DNA of 64,000 nt from Flagellimonas yonaguniensis (GTDB lineage Bacteria; Bacteroidota; Bacteroidia; Flavobacteriales; Flavobacteriaceae), in contig NZ_JARFVB010000017.1 of the NCBI RefSeq assembly GCF_029193885.1, forward strand, positions 1-64,000, read 5' to 3'. Below the pieces are notes generated by a model. That model was not told the DNA's origin. It made no database searches and saw only the letters and a program-made list of their open reading frames with translations. The position numbers and the translations under genes were made by a program. This document shows positions 1 through 9,555 of this stretch, in pieces. Within the stretch, counting starts at the first letter, position 1. Each line of letters starts with the position of its first letter.

Positions 1-32
1 AAATGGTTCTTATTCTCTTTACGCTGTCGTTA

Positions 33-48
33 CAATATGTATATGAAC
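33..48 (-). other. Possible rRNA-operon leader (boxA-like element)
   Basis: Read on the minus strand, this stretch is GTTCATATACATATTG. It resembles the GTTC-TTGACATATTG antitermination-like element that I recall ahead of rRNA genes in this phylum. It sits about 70 nt downstream of the promoter at 123-154, followed by AACGACAGCGTAAAGAG. The inference is that a 16S gene begins just outside the window. The whole of 1-243 otherwise shows no credible gene. The identification rests on memory of the element, not on an alignment. Confidence 0.35.
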
Positions 49-122
49 TTCTTTTCTTTTTTACTTCAAAAAACACCTTTTCGATGCCTTGGAAGCGCCC
101 TGCCTTATCAGCTAAGCGGGTG

Positions 123-154
123 CAAATATACGCACCTTATTTCCTTCCCACAAA
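123..154 (-). promoter_or_regulatory. Bacteroidota promoter firing off the left edge
   Basis: On the minus strand a perfect -7 box TATATTTG (123-130) lies 20 nt downstream of a TTTG -33 element (151-154). This is the textbook Bacteroidota spacing. Transcription would start near 115 and run out of the window. No start codon with a convincing reading frame follows, which suggests an RNA gene or a leader. The porin gene ending at 244 on the same strand lies upstream, so the promoter belongs to the next unit. Confidence 0.6.
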
Positions 155-243
155 ATGTTTTTCAATATTTTTTTTCAAAAAAAACCAATTAATCTATAAG
201 TGCTTGTTTTTCAGTATCCCCCTATTTTACCTCTCAACACATT

Positions 244-2295
244 TTATGAAAAGAAATTCCAAACCAACCCAAATCGAATCACAAAATCGCGATAGGGATA
301 ATTTGGCGCGGAGTAATAATTAGGCTCTGAAAATATGGAATTCAGATGTTCGGCTTTTAAATAGATCCTAGTTTGCTTTACCTTGGCATTAATGAAAACA
401 TCCATCAATGGATAACCTCCGAATTCTTCGTTATTCTGGATATAGAATTCGCCCAACAATGGATTATAGGCATTCATATTGTATGATGTAAAATATTTAA
501 AGGTCACACCTGTTTGCAAAAACATGGCCTTTTTGAACACGTCACTTGAAAAGTACAAGCTGTTTCTTGTAACTACTTGTGGTAGATTGAGCACTTGATT
601 ATCCTGAGTTACCTCTTGATACATCACTGTGTTCATCAACGCCCACTTTCTCCATTTTAGTTCTTTCTCATACTTAACCTTAAGATGATTCACGGTCCCC
701 GCTTCTTGGAACGGTCTCACGAATGCGGTCTCTTGCCCCAGACCTATTTCCTCTTCGTTGGCAGTGGACGCAAAATAGGTGTAATTATCAACCCTGCTAA
801 AATCTGCTTGCAACTGACCAATTTTTTTGGAATTGAAACCAACCGAGATACTTTGCGACTGCTCTTTCTCGAAGGCATCGTTATTCTGCCAATTGAAATT
901 GCGATAATCACTCTGGTAAAGCAAGTAGTTAAAGTCCGGCATTCTGGAGGAAATGTGCACACCCCCCGTCAATGAGTTATTTTCATTCAACCTAAATGAC
1001 GCATAGGCATCCAAATTATTCCCTGTAAGTTCCCCCGAAACAGTGTAATTGATATTCCCTTTTAAAGACAGTGGCCCAAATTCATTACTGTACCCCCCCC
1101 CTACCGAAATCTCCTCTCCCTTCAACTTATTTTGGATGGTTTCTTCTTCAGTAATAAGAATACTATTGAAGTAGTAGTTATAATTGTACAGGCTTACATT
1201 ACCGGACAATTTCCCCAATGTTCTATTTGAAAATGTCACTGTTCCCTTATTGAACATTGTCTTCAACCGGGCCCTATCTTCTATGGGGGTTAAAAACGGG
1301 TCTTGACCAAAAGCATCGTTCTGACGGGTTTGTTCAAAATCATATATTTTGGTTTCATAGCTAAACTCATGCCCTATGGTCAACGTTGTGGGTTCATTGT
1401 CCGTTGAATCCTTCTTATGGTTCACCAACTTGAATTGCTGATCTAAGAAGTAACGTTTACCCAAAATCCTATTGTTGGCATCGGTATACTGCAAATCAAT
1501 TTTTGCCCTATCCTGAAAATCGGGCAAATCGTCTTCAAATTGACTTCTATCAAGTAACCCACCGCTTTCTTCACTTTCCATCTCCTGTGCTGCTATGTGA
1601 CCTCTTAACCCGTATTTTCCGTTTTCTGTAATGTAATTGAAGCTTACCCTGAATTTTCCATCTTGAGCTTCTTCATATCTATATTTTCCCAAAGAGCGAA
1701 ATCCGTTATACGCTATGGCCGCATTGAATCTTTCCGTCATATTAAAGGTCAACAGAGCGTCGAGGTACTGCCCCTGCTCCATGGTCGTCTTGAACATGAG
1801 CTCGGTCATAGGGGTAGGTACACTGTAATAATCAACATCCTCTTTTTCGAAGTATCCCGGATGCTTTGCCGTAGCTCCGATTCGAGGATAATAGGGAATA
1901 GCCCCAAAGCCAACGCCCAATTCATTATAAGGTTGCCCCATATTGGTAAAGGGCATTAACTCAAAATCATCTTTGCGGAGATAATTATACTTGTAGTCCT
2001 TTTGAATAGTAAGCATAGTATCCACAAAGGTGGTATCACGCTGATAGGATACGATTTTATAATCTCGGATACCAATGGAGTCCTTTTGCTTTGCAAGTAA
2101 TTTTCCAGGCCCCTTTGGCCTAAGCATTTGTTTGATGGAATCTTTTTTGGCTATGGTATCCTTTATTCCAACGTTTATCGAGTCCCTACCCTGAAGCTCC
2201 AAGGAATCTGTTTCCTTTTTCGGGGGAATCGAATCTTGTTGCGCCATTAGTGAATGGCCAAAGAATAAAAGCAGGGTCAATACTATAAATCTCAT
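244..2295 (-). CDS. Putative porin, Porin_10 family outer-membrane barrel
   Basis: The product is a secreted 683-residue protein predicted to form an outer-membrane beta-barrel of the family annotated as putative porin (Porin_10) in Flavobacteriaceae. The signal peptide is MRFIVLTLLLFFGHSLMAQ; a proline- and serine-containing linker follows, then a long barrel rich in alternating aromatic strands (for example YYPRIGATAKHPGYF near residue 140), ending in the terminal strand VIRFGLVWNFFS. An in-frame ATG at 2316 exists, but the -7 box TACCTTTG at 2314-2321 overlaps it. The start at 2295 therefore fits both the promoter and the signal peptide. It is transcribed alone. The transported substrate is unknown. 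Confidence 0.85.
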   Translation of the reverse strand: MRFIVLTLLLFFGHSLMAQQDSIPPKKETDSLELQGRDSINVGIKDTIAKKDSIKQMLRPKGPGKLLAKQKDSIGIRDYKIVSYQRDTTFVDTMLTIQKDYKYNYLRKDDFELMPFTNMGQPYNELGVGFGAIPYYPRIGATAKHPGYFEKEDVDYYSVPTPMTELMFKTTMEQGQYLDALLTFNMTERFNAAIAYNGFRSLGKYRYEEAQDGKFRVSFNYITENGKYGLRGHIAAQEMESEESGGLLDRSQFEDDLPDFQDRAKIDLQYTDANNRILGKRYFLDQQFKLVNHKKDSTDNEPTTLTIGHEFSYETKIYDFEQTRQNDAFGQDPFLTPIEDRARLKTMFNKGTVTFSNRTLGKLSGNVSLYNYNYYFNSILITEEETIQNKLKGEEISVGGGYSNEFGPLSLKGNINYTVSGELTGNNLDAYASFRLNENNSLTGGVHISSRMPDFNYLLYQSDYRNFNWQNNDAFEKEQSQSISVGFNSKKIGQLQADFSRVDNYTYFASTANEEEIGLGQETAFVRPFQEAGTVNHLKVKYEKELKWRKWALMNTVMYQEVTQDNQVLNLPQVVTRNSLYFSSDVFKKAMFLQTGVTFKYFTSYNMNAYNPLLGEFYIQNNEEFGGYPLMDVFINAKVKQTRIYLKAEHLNSIFSEPNYYSAPNYPYRDFVIRFGLVWNFFS

Positions 2296-2313
2296 TCCAT
2301 GATATTGGTTGGG

Positions 2314-2321
2314 CAAAGGTA
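2314..2321 (-). promoter_or_regulatory. -7 promoter box of the porin gene
   Basis: TACCTTTG on the minus strand matches TAnnTTTG and predicts a start of transcription about 12 nt ahead of the ATG at 2295. It decides the start codon. No clear -33 TTG was found. Confidence 0.5.
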
Positions 2322-2524
2322 AAAGTTTTGTTTCTAAAGAAATGTGAAAAATTTATTCATGAAAAAACCAGATTACACATACGAACATCGAACATGAAAC
2401 CTTTGACTGATTTATGATAACATTAAGAAAATTATAACAATCAAGTTCAATTAAATGTTGCTTATTGCCGTTGAAAATAAAATCGCTAAAAAAGAGTAAA
2501 AACTATTTAAAAATCAGGTTATAA

Positions 2525-3205
2525 ATGAATTTTAAATTAAATATTTTGACTTTGCTAACCGCCACCGTTGGAGCAGCGCAAGTTAATTTTACAAATCCAG
2601 ATGAAGGAGCCGTAGTATCGTTCCAAACAACAGCTATAGAACCGAAAGAAACAAAAACAGAAGGATCTCCATATTTTGATGAGAATTTCAAGTATGGCCA
2701 AGTTCTAATAAACGGAAAAGTAAAAACCATAGGAAATTTAAGATATAATGCGGCCAACAGTGAGATAGAACTTCAAAAGGGAGATAAAGAATACTCCGCT
2801 GTGTTAAAACGCAATTACATTTCTGCGCGAATCGATGATAAGTTGTACAAACTATACCCTTACTTGGATGACTCCAACAATGAAACCACTAGAATCGGAT
2901 ATTTCATCCCGTTGAATGAAGGTAAGGTAAAATTGCTCTACAAACCAGAGAAGAAACTTCGACGAGGTAGAACAGGAGCAACCAACTATGACAGAACGGT
3001 TCCTCCCAGATTTATAGATATAAGTGATTACTATATACAGAAAGAGGAAGAGCCTGCCACAAAAATATATTTGAGAAAAAAATACTTTTATGATTTATTG
3101 GGCAAGGAAAACATAAAAGACTTTATCAAAGAAAATGACATAAAGCCCTTCAAAGAAGAGGATGCCATTAAATTGATGCAATTCTACAATAACAATATCT
3201 TGTAG
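2525..3205 (+). CDS. Secreted protein of unknown function
   Basis: A 226-residue protein with a short N-terminal signal sequence (MNFKLNILTLLTATVGAAQ) that is probably cleaved after AAQ, so exported. The remainder is hydrophilic and rich in Lys, Glu and Tyr, with a basic patch (LRRGRTGATNYDR, around residues 145-160). A C-terminal helical part (KYFYDLLGKENIKDF) is common in periplasmic flavobacterial proteins of no assigned role. I do not recognise a domain. It stands alone between a divergent porin gene and a convergent SusCD locus, and a strong bidirectional hairpin follows at 3238-3271. AT content is higher than in its neighbours. Confidence 0.7.
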   Translation: MNFKLNILTLLTATVGAAQVNFTNPDEGAVVSFQTTAIEPKETKTEGSPYFDENFKYGQVLINGKVKTIGNLRYNAANSEIELQKGDKEYSAVLKRNYISARIDDKLYKLYPYLDDSNNETTRIGYFIPLNEGKVKLLYKPEKKLRRGRTGATNYDRTVPPRFIDISDYYIQKEEEPATKIYLRKKYFYDLLGKENIKDFIKENDIKPFKEEDAIKLMQFYNNNIL

Positions 3206-3237
3206 ATACAGCAAATACTATAAATTCAATAAAAAAA

Positions 3238-3271
3238 TGGAGCCATTATCAGATAATGGCTCCATTTTTTT
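3238..3271 (+). terminator. Rho-independent terminator, probably bidirectional
   Basis: An 11-bp perfect stem TGGAGCCATTA / TAATGGCTCCA with loop TCAGA, preceded by A7 and followed by T7. It closes the unknown secreted gene and could also serve the minus-strand lipoprotein gene ending at 3410. Confidence 0.85.
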
Positions 3272-3409
3272 ATCATCAAACCAAAACGTTTCTGTAGTTT
3301 GCAAAACTCATTCTATAAGGCTCAAGGAATGAAAATATAAAACCGGGCTGAAAATTAATATCAGACCGGTTTTTATATTATAAAAGGATATATATCCTAG
3401 TTAAATAAA

Positions 3410-4162
3410 TTATTGGTTAACACAGAATTCCAGAGTTTGAGAGCCACCAAATTCTCCGCCACCCGTCAATACATCCAAAATAGAGCACTCCAAGGTGTAA
3501 TAACCTACCATGTTACCATCACTCTGTCCATCACCATAAGCATCATATATGGTAAATGTATAACATCCATCCTCCAAGAAAAACTCAGATGTATAGGTAT
3601 CTCCTCCCGACACATTGGCATAAGGACCTCCTGAAACTACAACTGTTCCAGATTCATTGGCAATTTCCCAGGTAGTTTCTGCTCCATAGGTATCAGTTAC
3701 CACTGTCAATAAGAAATCATTACATATAATCTCCTTGAAATATTCAATGGAAACTGTTTCATCAAAAGCAACGCCACCTTCTGGCGCACTAAGGTTAAGA
3801 ACCAAGGCATAAACTTCTCCGTCCACTAAAGGATCGAAATTCAAAGATACATCCAGAACACCATTATACCCATTTGCTGGTATCGTAACTGTTCCTACGG
3901 AGTAATTTTCCCCTCCGCCAACTGAGGTGTCTGAAACAGTGACATCAAATGTCCTATCTGAATCTGATACTGTAGTCACATTAACTGGAATTTCCAATGC
4001 AAGACCTTCTTCCGGCACAGAGACGTTATAGCTTGTGGTTCCAAAAGAAACCCCAGTTTGGCCATTTACGTTGTCAAAAACCGTTACCTCTTCTTCACAA
4101 GAAGAGAGAATCAAGGCAACACCTGCAAAAAGAATCCCAAATTTCTTAATTATATTTTTCAT
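3410..4162 (-). CDS. SusE-like accessory lipoprotein with YGDG domain
   Basis: A 250-residue lipoprotein with lipobox LILSSC (Cys22), so probably exposed at the outer membrane. Residues about 35-145 look like an immunoglobulin-type or Calx-beta sandwich (VPEEGLALEIPVNVT and DVTVSDTSVGG). Residues about 150-250 form a second beta domain with the motif CYTFTIYDAYGDGQSDG and Cys near both ends, as seen in secreted proteins of this phylum. It is the last gene of a susC-susD-lipoprotein operon, 23 nt after susD. By position it is a likely surface ligand-binding partner of that complex. The ligand cannot be read from the sequence. Confidence 0.7.
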   Translation of the reverse strand: MKNIIKKFGILFAGVALILSSCEEEVTVFDNVNGQTGVSFGTTSYNVSVPEEGLALEIPVNVTTVSDSDRTFDVTVSDTSVGGGENYSVGTVTIPANGYNGVLDVSLNFDPLVDGEVYALVLNLSAPEGGVAFDETVSIEYFKEIICNDFLLTVVTDTYGAETTWEIANESGTVVVSGGPYANVSGGDTYTSEFFLEDGCYTFTIYDAYGDGQSDGNMVGYYTLECSILDVLTGGGEFGGSQTLEFCVNQ

Positions 4163-4185
4163 CTTTTTAAGTCGTTATCGATTAA

Positions 4186-5637
4186 TTAATAATTTGGATT
4201 TTGTTCCATATTAGGGTTAGCATTGATTTCAGCTGCTGGAATAGGTAATTGGAACCTATAGTCGCCTGCCGGCAAAATCAATACTTCTGGAGGAGTTCCA
4301 GTACCGTCTTGAATATCCCCATTATTAGAACGCTGAATTGGTTCTCCTCTACGCTTCAAATCAAAGAACCTGTGTCCTTCAAAACTTAGTTCCACTCTTC
4401 TTTCATACTGAATGGCATCTTCCAAAGCTTGACCACTTTCTCCACCCGTATAAGAAGTGTATCTGGCATCCCTTAATGTGTTTAAGGTAGTAAGTGCGGG
4501 ACCTTCCTGATCCAACTCAAATTGAGCTTCCGCTTTATTCAACAATACTTCTGCAGCTCTAAGCACCTTGATATCCACACGGCCATTTACCTGACCCGTT
4601 TCTCCCAAGAATTTTCTAACTGCATTGTAATTGTTTCCTTGATTGGTAGCATCATACTGAATAACATCTAACCTCAAGTCATTTGCATCCAAATTATTGT
4701 AAAATTCATAATCAATAACATATTCAGAAACAGTATTAGGAGGTGTAGTTTGGCTATACAATACACCAACATTGTTGAAACCAGATTCAGAGGAAGTGTT
4801 CACAGACCATTCAATGATAACACCTTCATTGGTCGTATCCTCATAAACATCCAACAAGTCTGCAGCATCAGCGACATTGGTTTGTACTTGATTAGCAGCG
4901 CTTACGGCTAGTTGATAATCTCCATTGTAAAGATAAACCCTAGACAACATACCGTATACACCATCTCTATCCAAACGGCCTTCACCATTTGAATCCCCAA
5001 TAAGTTGTGCTGCTTGTTCTAAATCACCAATTATTTCGGCATAGTTGCTAGCAACAGTCTCTCTAGCAGGTTGAGCATAAGGATCTCCTGTGTCTCCATC
5101 TTCAACTTTCATGTAAACAATACCTGGAGAGTTGTTTGCATCAGCGCTCTGTGTTGGAATCATCGCATACACCCTAACGAGGTCGAAATGCGCAATGGCA
5201 CGAGCCGCCATGGCCTGACCAAGGATATTGTCCCTTGCTGCACCAGCGGCCAAATTATCAATCTGCCCAATCACCAAGTTAGCAGCATTGATTGCCTCAT
5301 AAGCCTCACTCCAATATAGGGAGATTGCCCCTGCCGTATTTGCATTATATCGATAATCATAATAATCTTCGTTTGATCTACGGCCTGTTTGGGAAAGAAT
5401 CACGTTATCCGCAAGAATATCCGGGATACCCTGCAATCCCGAACCGGGAGACGAATAGTAATTCCATAATTGGCTATAGATACCATCCACCCCGTTTTGA
5501 AAACTGGACACACTATTAAAGAATGTCGCTGGATTTCCTTCCTCGAACGGATCAATATCAAGTTCGTCGTCACAAGACACCAATAGACCAGTGGCAAGCA
5601 ACGATGCTAAACAATATGTATATAACTTATTTTTCAT
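4186..5637 (-). CDS. SusD/RagB family nutrient-binding lipoprotein
   Basis: The product is a 483-residue surface lipoprotein that lids a SusC transporter and captures its ligand. The signal peptide ends at the lipobox GLLVSC (Cys22). The N-terminal SusD segment (NPATFFNSVSSFQNGVDGIY) and the C-terminal part with LNKAEAQFELD, ERRVELSFEGHRFFDLKR and a QNPNY ending are typical of the family. Length is normal. It follows susC by 15 nt and precedes the accessory lipoprotein. No glycoside hydrolase, peptidase or regulator lies beside the locus, so the substrate class is open. Confidence 0.95.
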   Translation of the reverse strand: MKNKLYTYCLASLLATGLLVSCDDELDIDPFEEGNPATFFNSVSSFQNGVDGIYSQLWNYYSSPGSGLQGIPDILADNVILSQTGRRSNEDYYDYRYNANTAGAISLYWSEAYEAINAANLVIGQIDNLAAGAARDNILGQAMAARAIAHFDLVRVYAMIPTQSADANNSPGIVYMKVEDGDTGDPYAQPARETVASNYAEIIGDLEQAAQLIGDSNGEGRLDRDGVYGMLSRVYLYNGDYQLAVSAANQVQTNVADAADLLDVYEDTTNEGVIIEWSVNTSSESGFNNVGVLYSQTTPPNTVSEYVIDYEFYNNLDANDLRLDVIQYDATNQGNNYNAVRKFLGETGQVNGRVDIKVLRAAEVLLNKAEAQFELDQEGPALTTLNTLRDARYTSYTGGESGQALEDAIQYERRVELSFEGHRFFDLKRRGEPIQRSNNGDIQDGTGTPPEVLILPAGDYRFQLPIPAAEINANPNMEQNPNY

Positions 5638-5652
5638 GTCAATTTTTGTTTT

Positions 5653-8600
5653 TTAAAATCCTATTTCTACTCCGAAAGTATAAGATCTAGTCTGTGGATA
5701 ACTAAATAAAGAGAAGGCTCCTGGGATAAATCCAGCAGTACCTGCCTCAGAACTCTCGTCAGAACCAATTCCGATTTCTGGATCACCATTGTATTCCGTT
5801 ATAGTAAACAAGTTCTGACCTGTAGCAAATACTCTTATCCTGTCAATACCTGTTCTATCCATGAATTTGCCTGGCAACGTATAGTCGACGGTTAACGTTC
5901 TCAAACGAAGGTAATCCCCTCTTTCCAACCAACGATCACTGTCTTGGTCAGCGGTACCTTGGTACAATGGACTTGGCAATACATTGGTATCTCCAGGTTG
6001 TTTCCAATAGTTAAAGGCTTCCACCCTTTGGTTGCTATCGATATTTCCAATTGAAATACCTGCCTGTCTTTGGAAGTTCATGATATAGTTTCCTGCTTTA
6101 CCAACAAAATCTGCACGAACTCCAAAACCACCCCATTTAATGGAAGTGAAGAACCCTCCTTCTATGTTTGCGTATGGAGACTTACCTTCCAATATGGTAT
6201 TGAACGCCCCACTGTATTGATTGGTAATATTACCATCCAAATCGTAATACAAAGGCTCTCCATTGGCTGGGTTGACCCCTGCATATTTTACCGTATAGAA
6301 AGAATTGATTTCCTCGCCTTCTCTTAAGATGTTATAACCGAAATCCCCGTTAATGATATCACTACCATCCACCAAGGATACAACCTTATTATCCAAAAAG
6401 GACACGTTTCCTCCTACTCTCCAAACAAAGTTTTCAGCTCTGACAACATCAGCATTCAAGGATATTTCAATACCACTGTTTTCAACTTCACCAATATTGG
6501 AAGTAATTGAATTATTCTCATCACCAACTGTATGGGACAATGGTTGATCCAACAATAGGTCTTTGGAATTCTTCTTAAAGTAGTCCACTACACCATTGAT
6601 ACGATTGTTGAACAATCCAAATTCAACACCAATATCCAAAATGGCCTGAGACTCCCACTGTACATTAGGGTTACCTACACCGATTGGAATAGCTGTTGTA
6701 TTTCCATTGTACGTATTAAATTGTAACAAGTCAAGAAAAGCAAAATCCCCAATGTTTTGGTTACCAGAAGTACCATAAGAAGCTCTAAGCTTCAAATCGT
6801 TAACAAAAGTACCTTCCATAAACGACTCATTGGCAATGTTCCATGCAGCACTTCCACTATAGAAATATCCATACTTGTTTTCTGGACCGAACCTAGAAGA
6901 ACCATCCCTTCTAATGGAACCAGAAAGTATGTATTTACTATCATAATCGTAGTCCACGAAGAGACCTTGGGAGAATAGACTCCTTCTCGCCTCCCCAGTA
7001 CCCGCAGACGTTGCTTCCGCCGCAATATTCTGGTATGGTATTTCTGGAGACGGAAAACCTCTTGAACTAGCAAACAAGCTTGTATAGATATTTTCGTTGT
7101 ACTCCAAAAGGAAACTGGCAGACAAATTATGGTAATCCCCATAAGTATCCGTATAAGTAAACAAGTTATTTACGTTATACTGCAATGTATTCTGAAAATT
7201 ATCAGTCTGGGTACCTGGGAAGTTAGCATCACCAACAATGGTATTCAAAACACCACCGGCCAAAGACCTAGCTGTCCTGTTATACCTGTTATTTGATGCC
7301 CCCACAGTAAATCTGTTCGAAAATTTATCAGAAAACTGAATATCAGCAAACAAACTACCCACAATCAAGAAGTTTCTATTGTCCTCAGGCTCTGTAATCA
7401 AAGCCTTTGCAATTGGAAAACCTGCTGTTGTCGGGTTGAATATAGGATCGCCTTGATCATCAGTCGCAATACTTCCATCAGGGTTTCTTGAATACAATGG
7501 ATCCCATGGGTTGTAATCATACATAGCCCTAAATGGATTCTGTACGTTATTACGGTCCCTTGGAAGGTCAGTTGTATTTCTTGACAATGAAATATTGGTT
7601 CCAACATTCAACCAATCCTTTGCTTGGTAGGTCGTGTTCAAACGAGCTGTAATTCTTTCAAAACCATCAATTCTGTCAATAATACCAGTATTCTTATCAT
7701 AACCCAAAGACATAAAGTATGTCATTTTCTCACTCCCTCCTGATATGGAAAGTGAACTGGACTGTATTTGGGATTTTCTCAACAACTCCTCTTCCCAATT
7801 TGTATCCAACCCAATCAACCTTGCTCTTTCCGCGTCATCCGCATTGGCACCAGGTAATGATTGTGCTGCACTTACCCCCAAATCAGCAAATTGACGCTCA
7901 AGTTCCAATTTTTGAGAGGCATTCATCAAATCAAATGGGTCTGGAATTCTTTCTGCAAAACCATAAGATGATCTGAATGTAACTCTAGCGTCTCCCGACC
8001 TACCTTGTTTGGTAGTGATCAAAACAACACCGTTTGCACCACGGGAACCGTACTTGGAAACAGTGGCCGCATCCTTCAAGATAGAGAAGGTTTCAATATC
8101 GTTAGGGTTCAAATTGTTGATGAAATCCGAATTGACCGGAACACCATCCACTACGTAAAGTGGGGTTGTACTAGAAGAAATGGAGCCCACACCCCTAATC
8201 GTTACAAATGCCGTTTGACCAGGTCGTCCGTTCGCAGCTGTCACCTGAACACCCGCGGCCTGACCTTGAAGAATGTTATCCACACTTGTAGAAGGAACAA
8301 ACGCTTCAATCTTTTCAGTGGATACTGTCGAAACAGCAGAAGTTGAAAGCTCTCGAGAACGAGAACCATACCCCGTTACCACAACCTCTTCCAAGGCCTG
8401 GGCATCTTCCTCCATCTGAATATTAATGGTTGAGGAAGCCCCTATAGTTCTTTCAACTGTTTTCTGACCGATGTAACTAAAACGCAACACCTGACCAGTA
8501 CTAACGGTAACTGAATAATTACCATCAAAATCTGTTTGGGTTCCTGAAGACGTCCCAACGACGACCACGGAAACACCTGGTAACGGCAAACCATTTTGAT

Positions 8601-8697
8601 CCGTCACGTTACCTGAAACTGTTTTCTCTTGTCCATAAGAGAAAGACATGCATAACGCCAACAAGGGCGTTAGCATCCATGCTAACTTAGCTCTCAT
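5653..8697 (-). CDS. SusC/RagA family TonB-linked outer-membrane transporter
   Basis: A 1014-residue TonB-dependent transporter that imports ligand bound by the adjacent SusD. Order of parts: signal peptide (MRAKLAWMLTPLLALCMSFSYG); CarboxypepD_reg-like domain (SGNVTDQNGLPLPGVSVVVV, about residues 28-110); plug with the SusC signature region (VVDGVPVNSDFINNLNPNDI and SRGANGVVLITTKQG); then a long 22-strand-type barrel ending YTFGVEIGF. The start is an ATG fitting the signal peptide. It heads a three-gene operon. No clear TAnnTTTG box was found in the 230-nt divergent spacer shared with rnhB. Confidence 0.95.
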   Translation of the reverse strand: MRAKLAWMLTPLLALCMSFSYGQEKTVSGNVTDQNGLPLPGVSVVVVGTSSGTQTDFDGNYSVTVSTGQVLRFSYIGQKTVERTIGASSTINIQMEEDAQALEEVVVTGYGSRSRELSTSAVSTVSTEKIEAFVPSTSVDNILQGQAAGVQVTAANGRPGQTAFVTIRGVGSISSSTTPLYVVDGVPVNSDFINNLNPNDIETFSILKDAATVSKYGSRGANGVVLITTKQGRSGDARVTFRSSYGFAERIPDPFDLMNASQKLELERQFADLGVSAAQSLPGANADDAERARLIGLDTNWEEELLRKSQIQSSSLSISGGSEKMTYFMSLGYDKNTGIIDRIDGFERITARLNTTYQAKDWLNVGTNISLSRNTTDLPRDRNNVQNPFRAMYDYNPWDPLYSRNPDGSIATDDQGDPIFNPTTAGFPIAKALITEPEDNRNFLIVGSLFADIQFSDKFSNRFTVGASNNRYNRTARSLAGGVLNTIVGDANFPGTQTDNFQNTLQYNVNNLFTYTDTYGDYHNLSASFLLEYNENIYTSLFASSRGFPSPEIPYQNIAAEATSAGTGEARRSLFSQGLFVDYDYDSKYILSGSIRRDGSSRFGPENKYGYFYSGSAAWNIANESFMEGTFVNDLKLRASYGTSGNQNIGDFAFLDLLQFNTYNGNTTAIPIGVGNPNVQWESQAILDIGVEFGLFNNRINGVVDYFKKNSKDLLLDQPLSHTVGDENNSITSNIGEVENSGIEISLNADVVRAENFVWRVGGNVSFLDNKVVSLVDGSDIINGDFGYNILREGEEINSFYTVKYAGVNPANGEPLYYDLDGNITNQYSGAFNTILEGKSPYANIEGGFFTSIKWGGFGVRADFVGKAGNYIMNFQRQAGISIGNIDSNQRVEAFNYWKQPGDTNVLPSPLYQGTADQDSDRWLERGDYLRLRTLTVDYTLPGKFMDRTGIDRIRVFATGQNLFTITEYNGDPEIGIGSDESSEAGTAGFIPGAFSLFSYPQTRSYTFGVEIGF

Positions 8698-8929
8698 TTA
8701 TTTCATTTTTTGAATTAGTCCGCTCAAAAATCAATATAAAAAGTTAATATTCAAAAAAATTAACAACTTTGCACTTAATAAATGACAGCTTTATCATACA
8801 TTTTTTTAATAATTTTAACATAATTTCTTTACGTTAAACCCTTGTTTATTGGGTGTTTATAATTTTTTTTAACTATTTATTGGTAATTGTGTTTTTTTAC
8901 GGAATTGATGTGTTAAATTTTTAAGAGAT

Positions 8930-9526
8930 ATGTTAAAATCATGTTATCATTCTGTTTTCGAAGCAGGAACAGATGAAGCCGGAAGAGGCTGTTTGGCCGG
9001 CCCTGTTACTGCCGCAGCGGTCTCCTTGCCAAAAAATTTCAATAATGACATATTAAATGACTCCAAACAGCTTTCAGAGGTAAAACGAACATTATTACGC
9101 CCCATTTTGGAGAAAAAAGCGGTTTCCTTCTCCGTTTGCCATGTTTTTCAGGACGAAATCGATGAAATAAACATTTTGAACGCCTCATTTTTGGCTATGC
9201 ACCGCGCCATCGAAAAGCTTAACCCGATTCCAGACTTTATCATTGTGGATGGAAATAGGTTCAAGCCTTATCCCGATATAGATCACGAGTGCATTGTCAA
9301 AGGGGATGGCAAATACATGAGTATTGCGGCAGCTTCCGTTTTGGCAAAAACATATAGGGATGAGTATATGGCCAAAATCCATGAAGAATTCCCAATGTAC
9401 AACTGGAAAAAAAACAAAGGGTACCCAACCAAGGAACACAGAGAGGCCATAAAAAAATACGGTATTACCAAGTATCATCGAAAAAGCTTCAGACAACTTC
9501 CCGAACAATTGACACTGGATATTTAA
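8930..9526 (+). CDS. rnhB: Ribonuclease HII
   Basis: RNase HII cleaves the RNA strand of RNA-DNA hybrids and nicks at ribonucleotides left in DNA; it acts in the cytoplasm. The 198-residue length is normal for the family. Acidic active-site residues are visible: D15 and E16 in [15 protein letters not shown]107 in IIVDGNRF, and D144 in [11 protein letters not shown]. The start ATG gives the common short N-terminus before the first motif. The promoter of the next gene lies inside its 3' end. Confidence 0.97.
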   Translation: MLKSCYHSVFEAGTDEAGRGCLAGPVTAAAVSLPKNFNNDILNDSKQLSEVKRTLLRPILEKKAVSFSVCHVFQDEIDEINILNASFLAMHRAIEKLNPIPDFIIVDGNRFKPYPDIDHECIVKGDGKYMSIAAASVLAKTYRDEYMAKIHEEFPMYNWKKNKGYPTKEHREAIKKYGITKYHRKSFRQLPEQLTLDI

Positions 9527-9540
9527 AAATCCTAACTTTG
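9509..9540 (+). promoter_or_regulatory. Promoter of the large lipoprotein gene
   Basis: TTG at 9509-9511 and TAACTTTG at 9533-9540 are separated by 21 nt and match the Bacteroidota -33/-7 pattern. The predicted start near 9547 leaves a leader of about 9 nt before the ATG at 9556. It overlaps the last codons of rnhB. Confidence 0.6.
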
Positions 9541-9555
9541 TGTCAAACTTCAAGA

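Noticed and set aside
3-323. 106-codon open frame on the plus strand
   Set aside because: AT-rich, no start context, and lies over the minus-strand promoter and the porin 3' end; composition is not protein-like.
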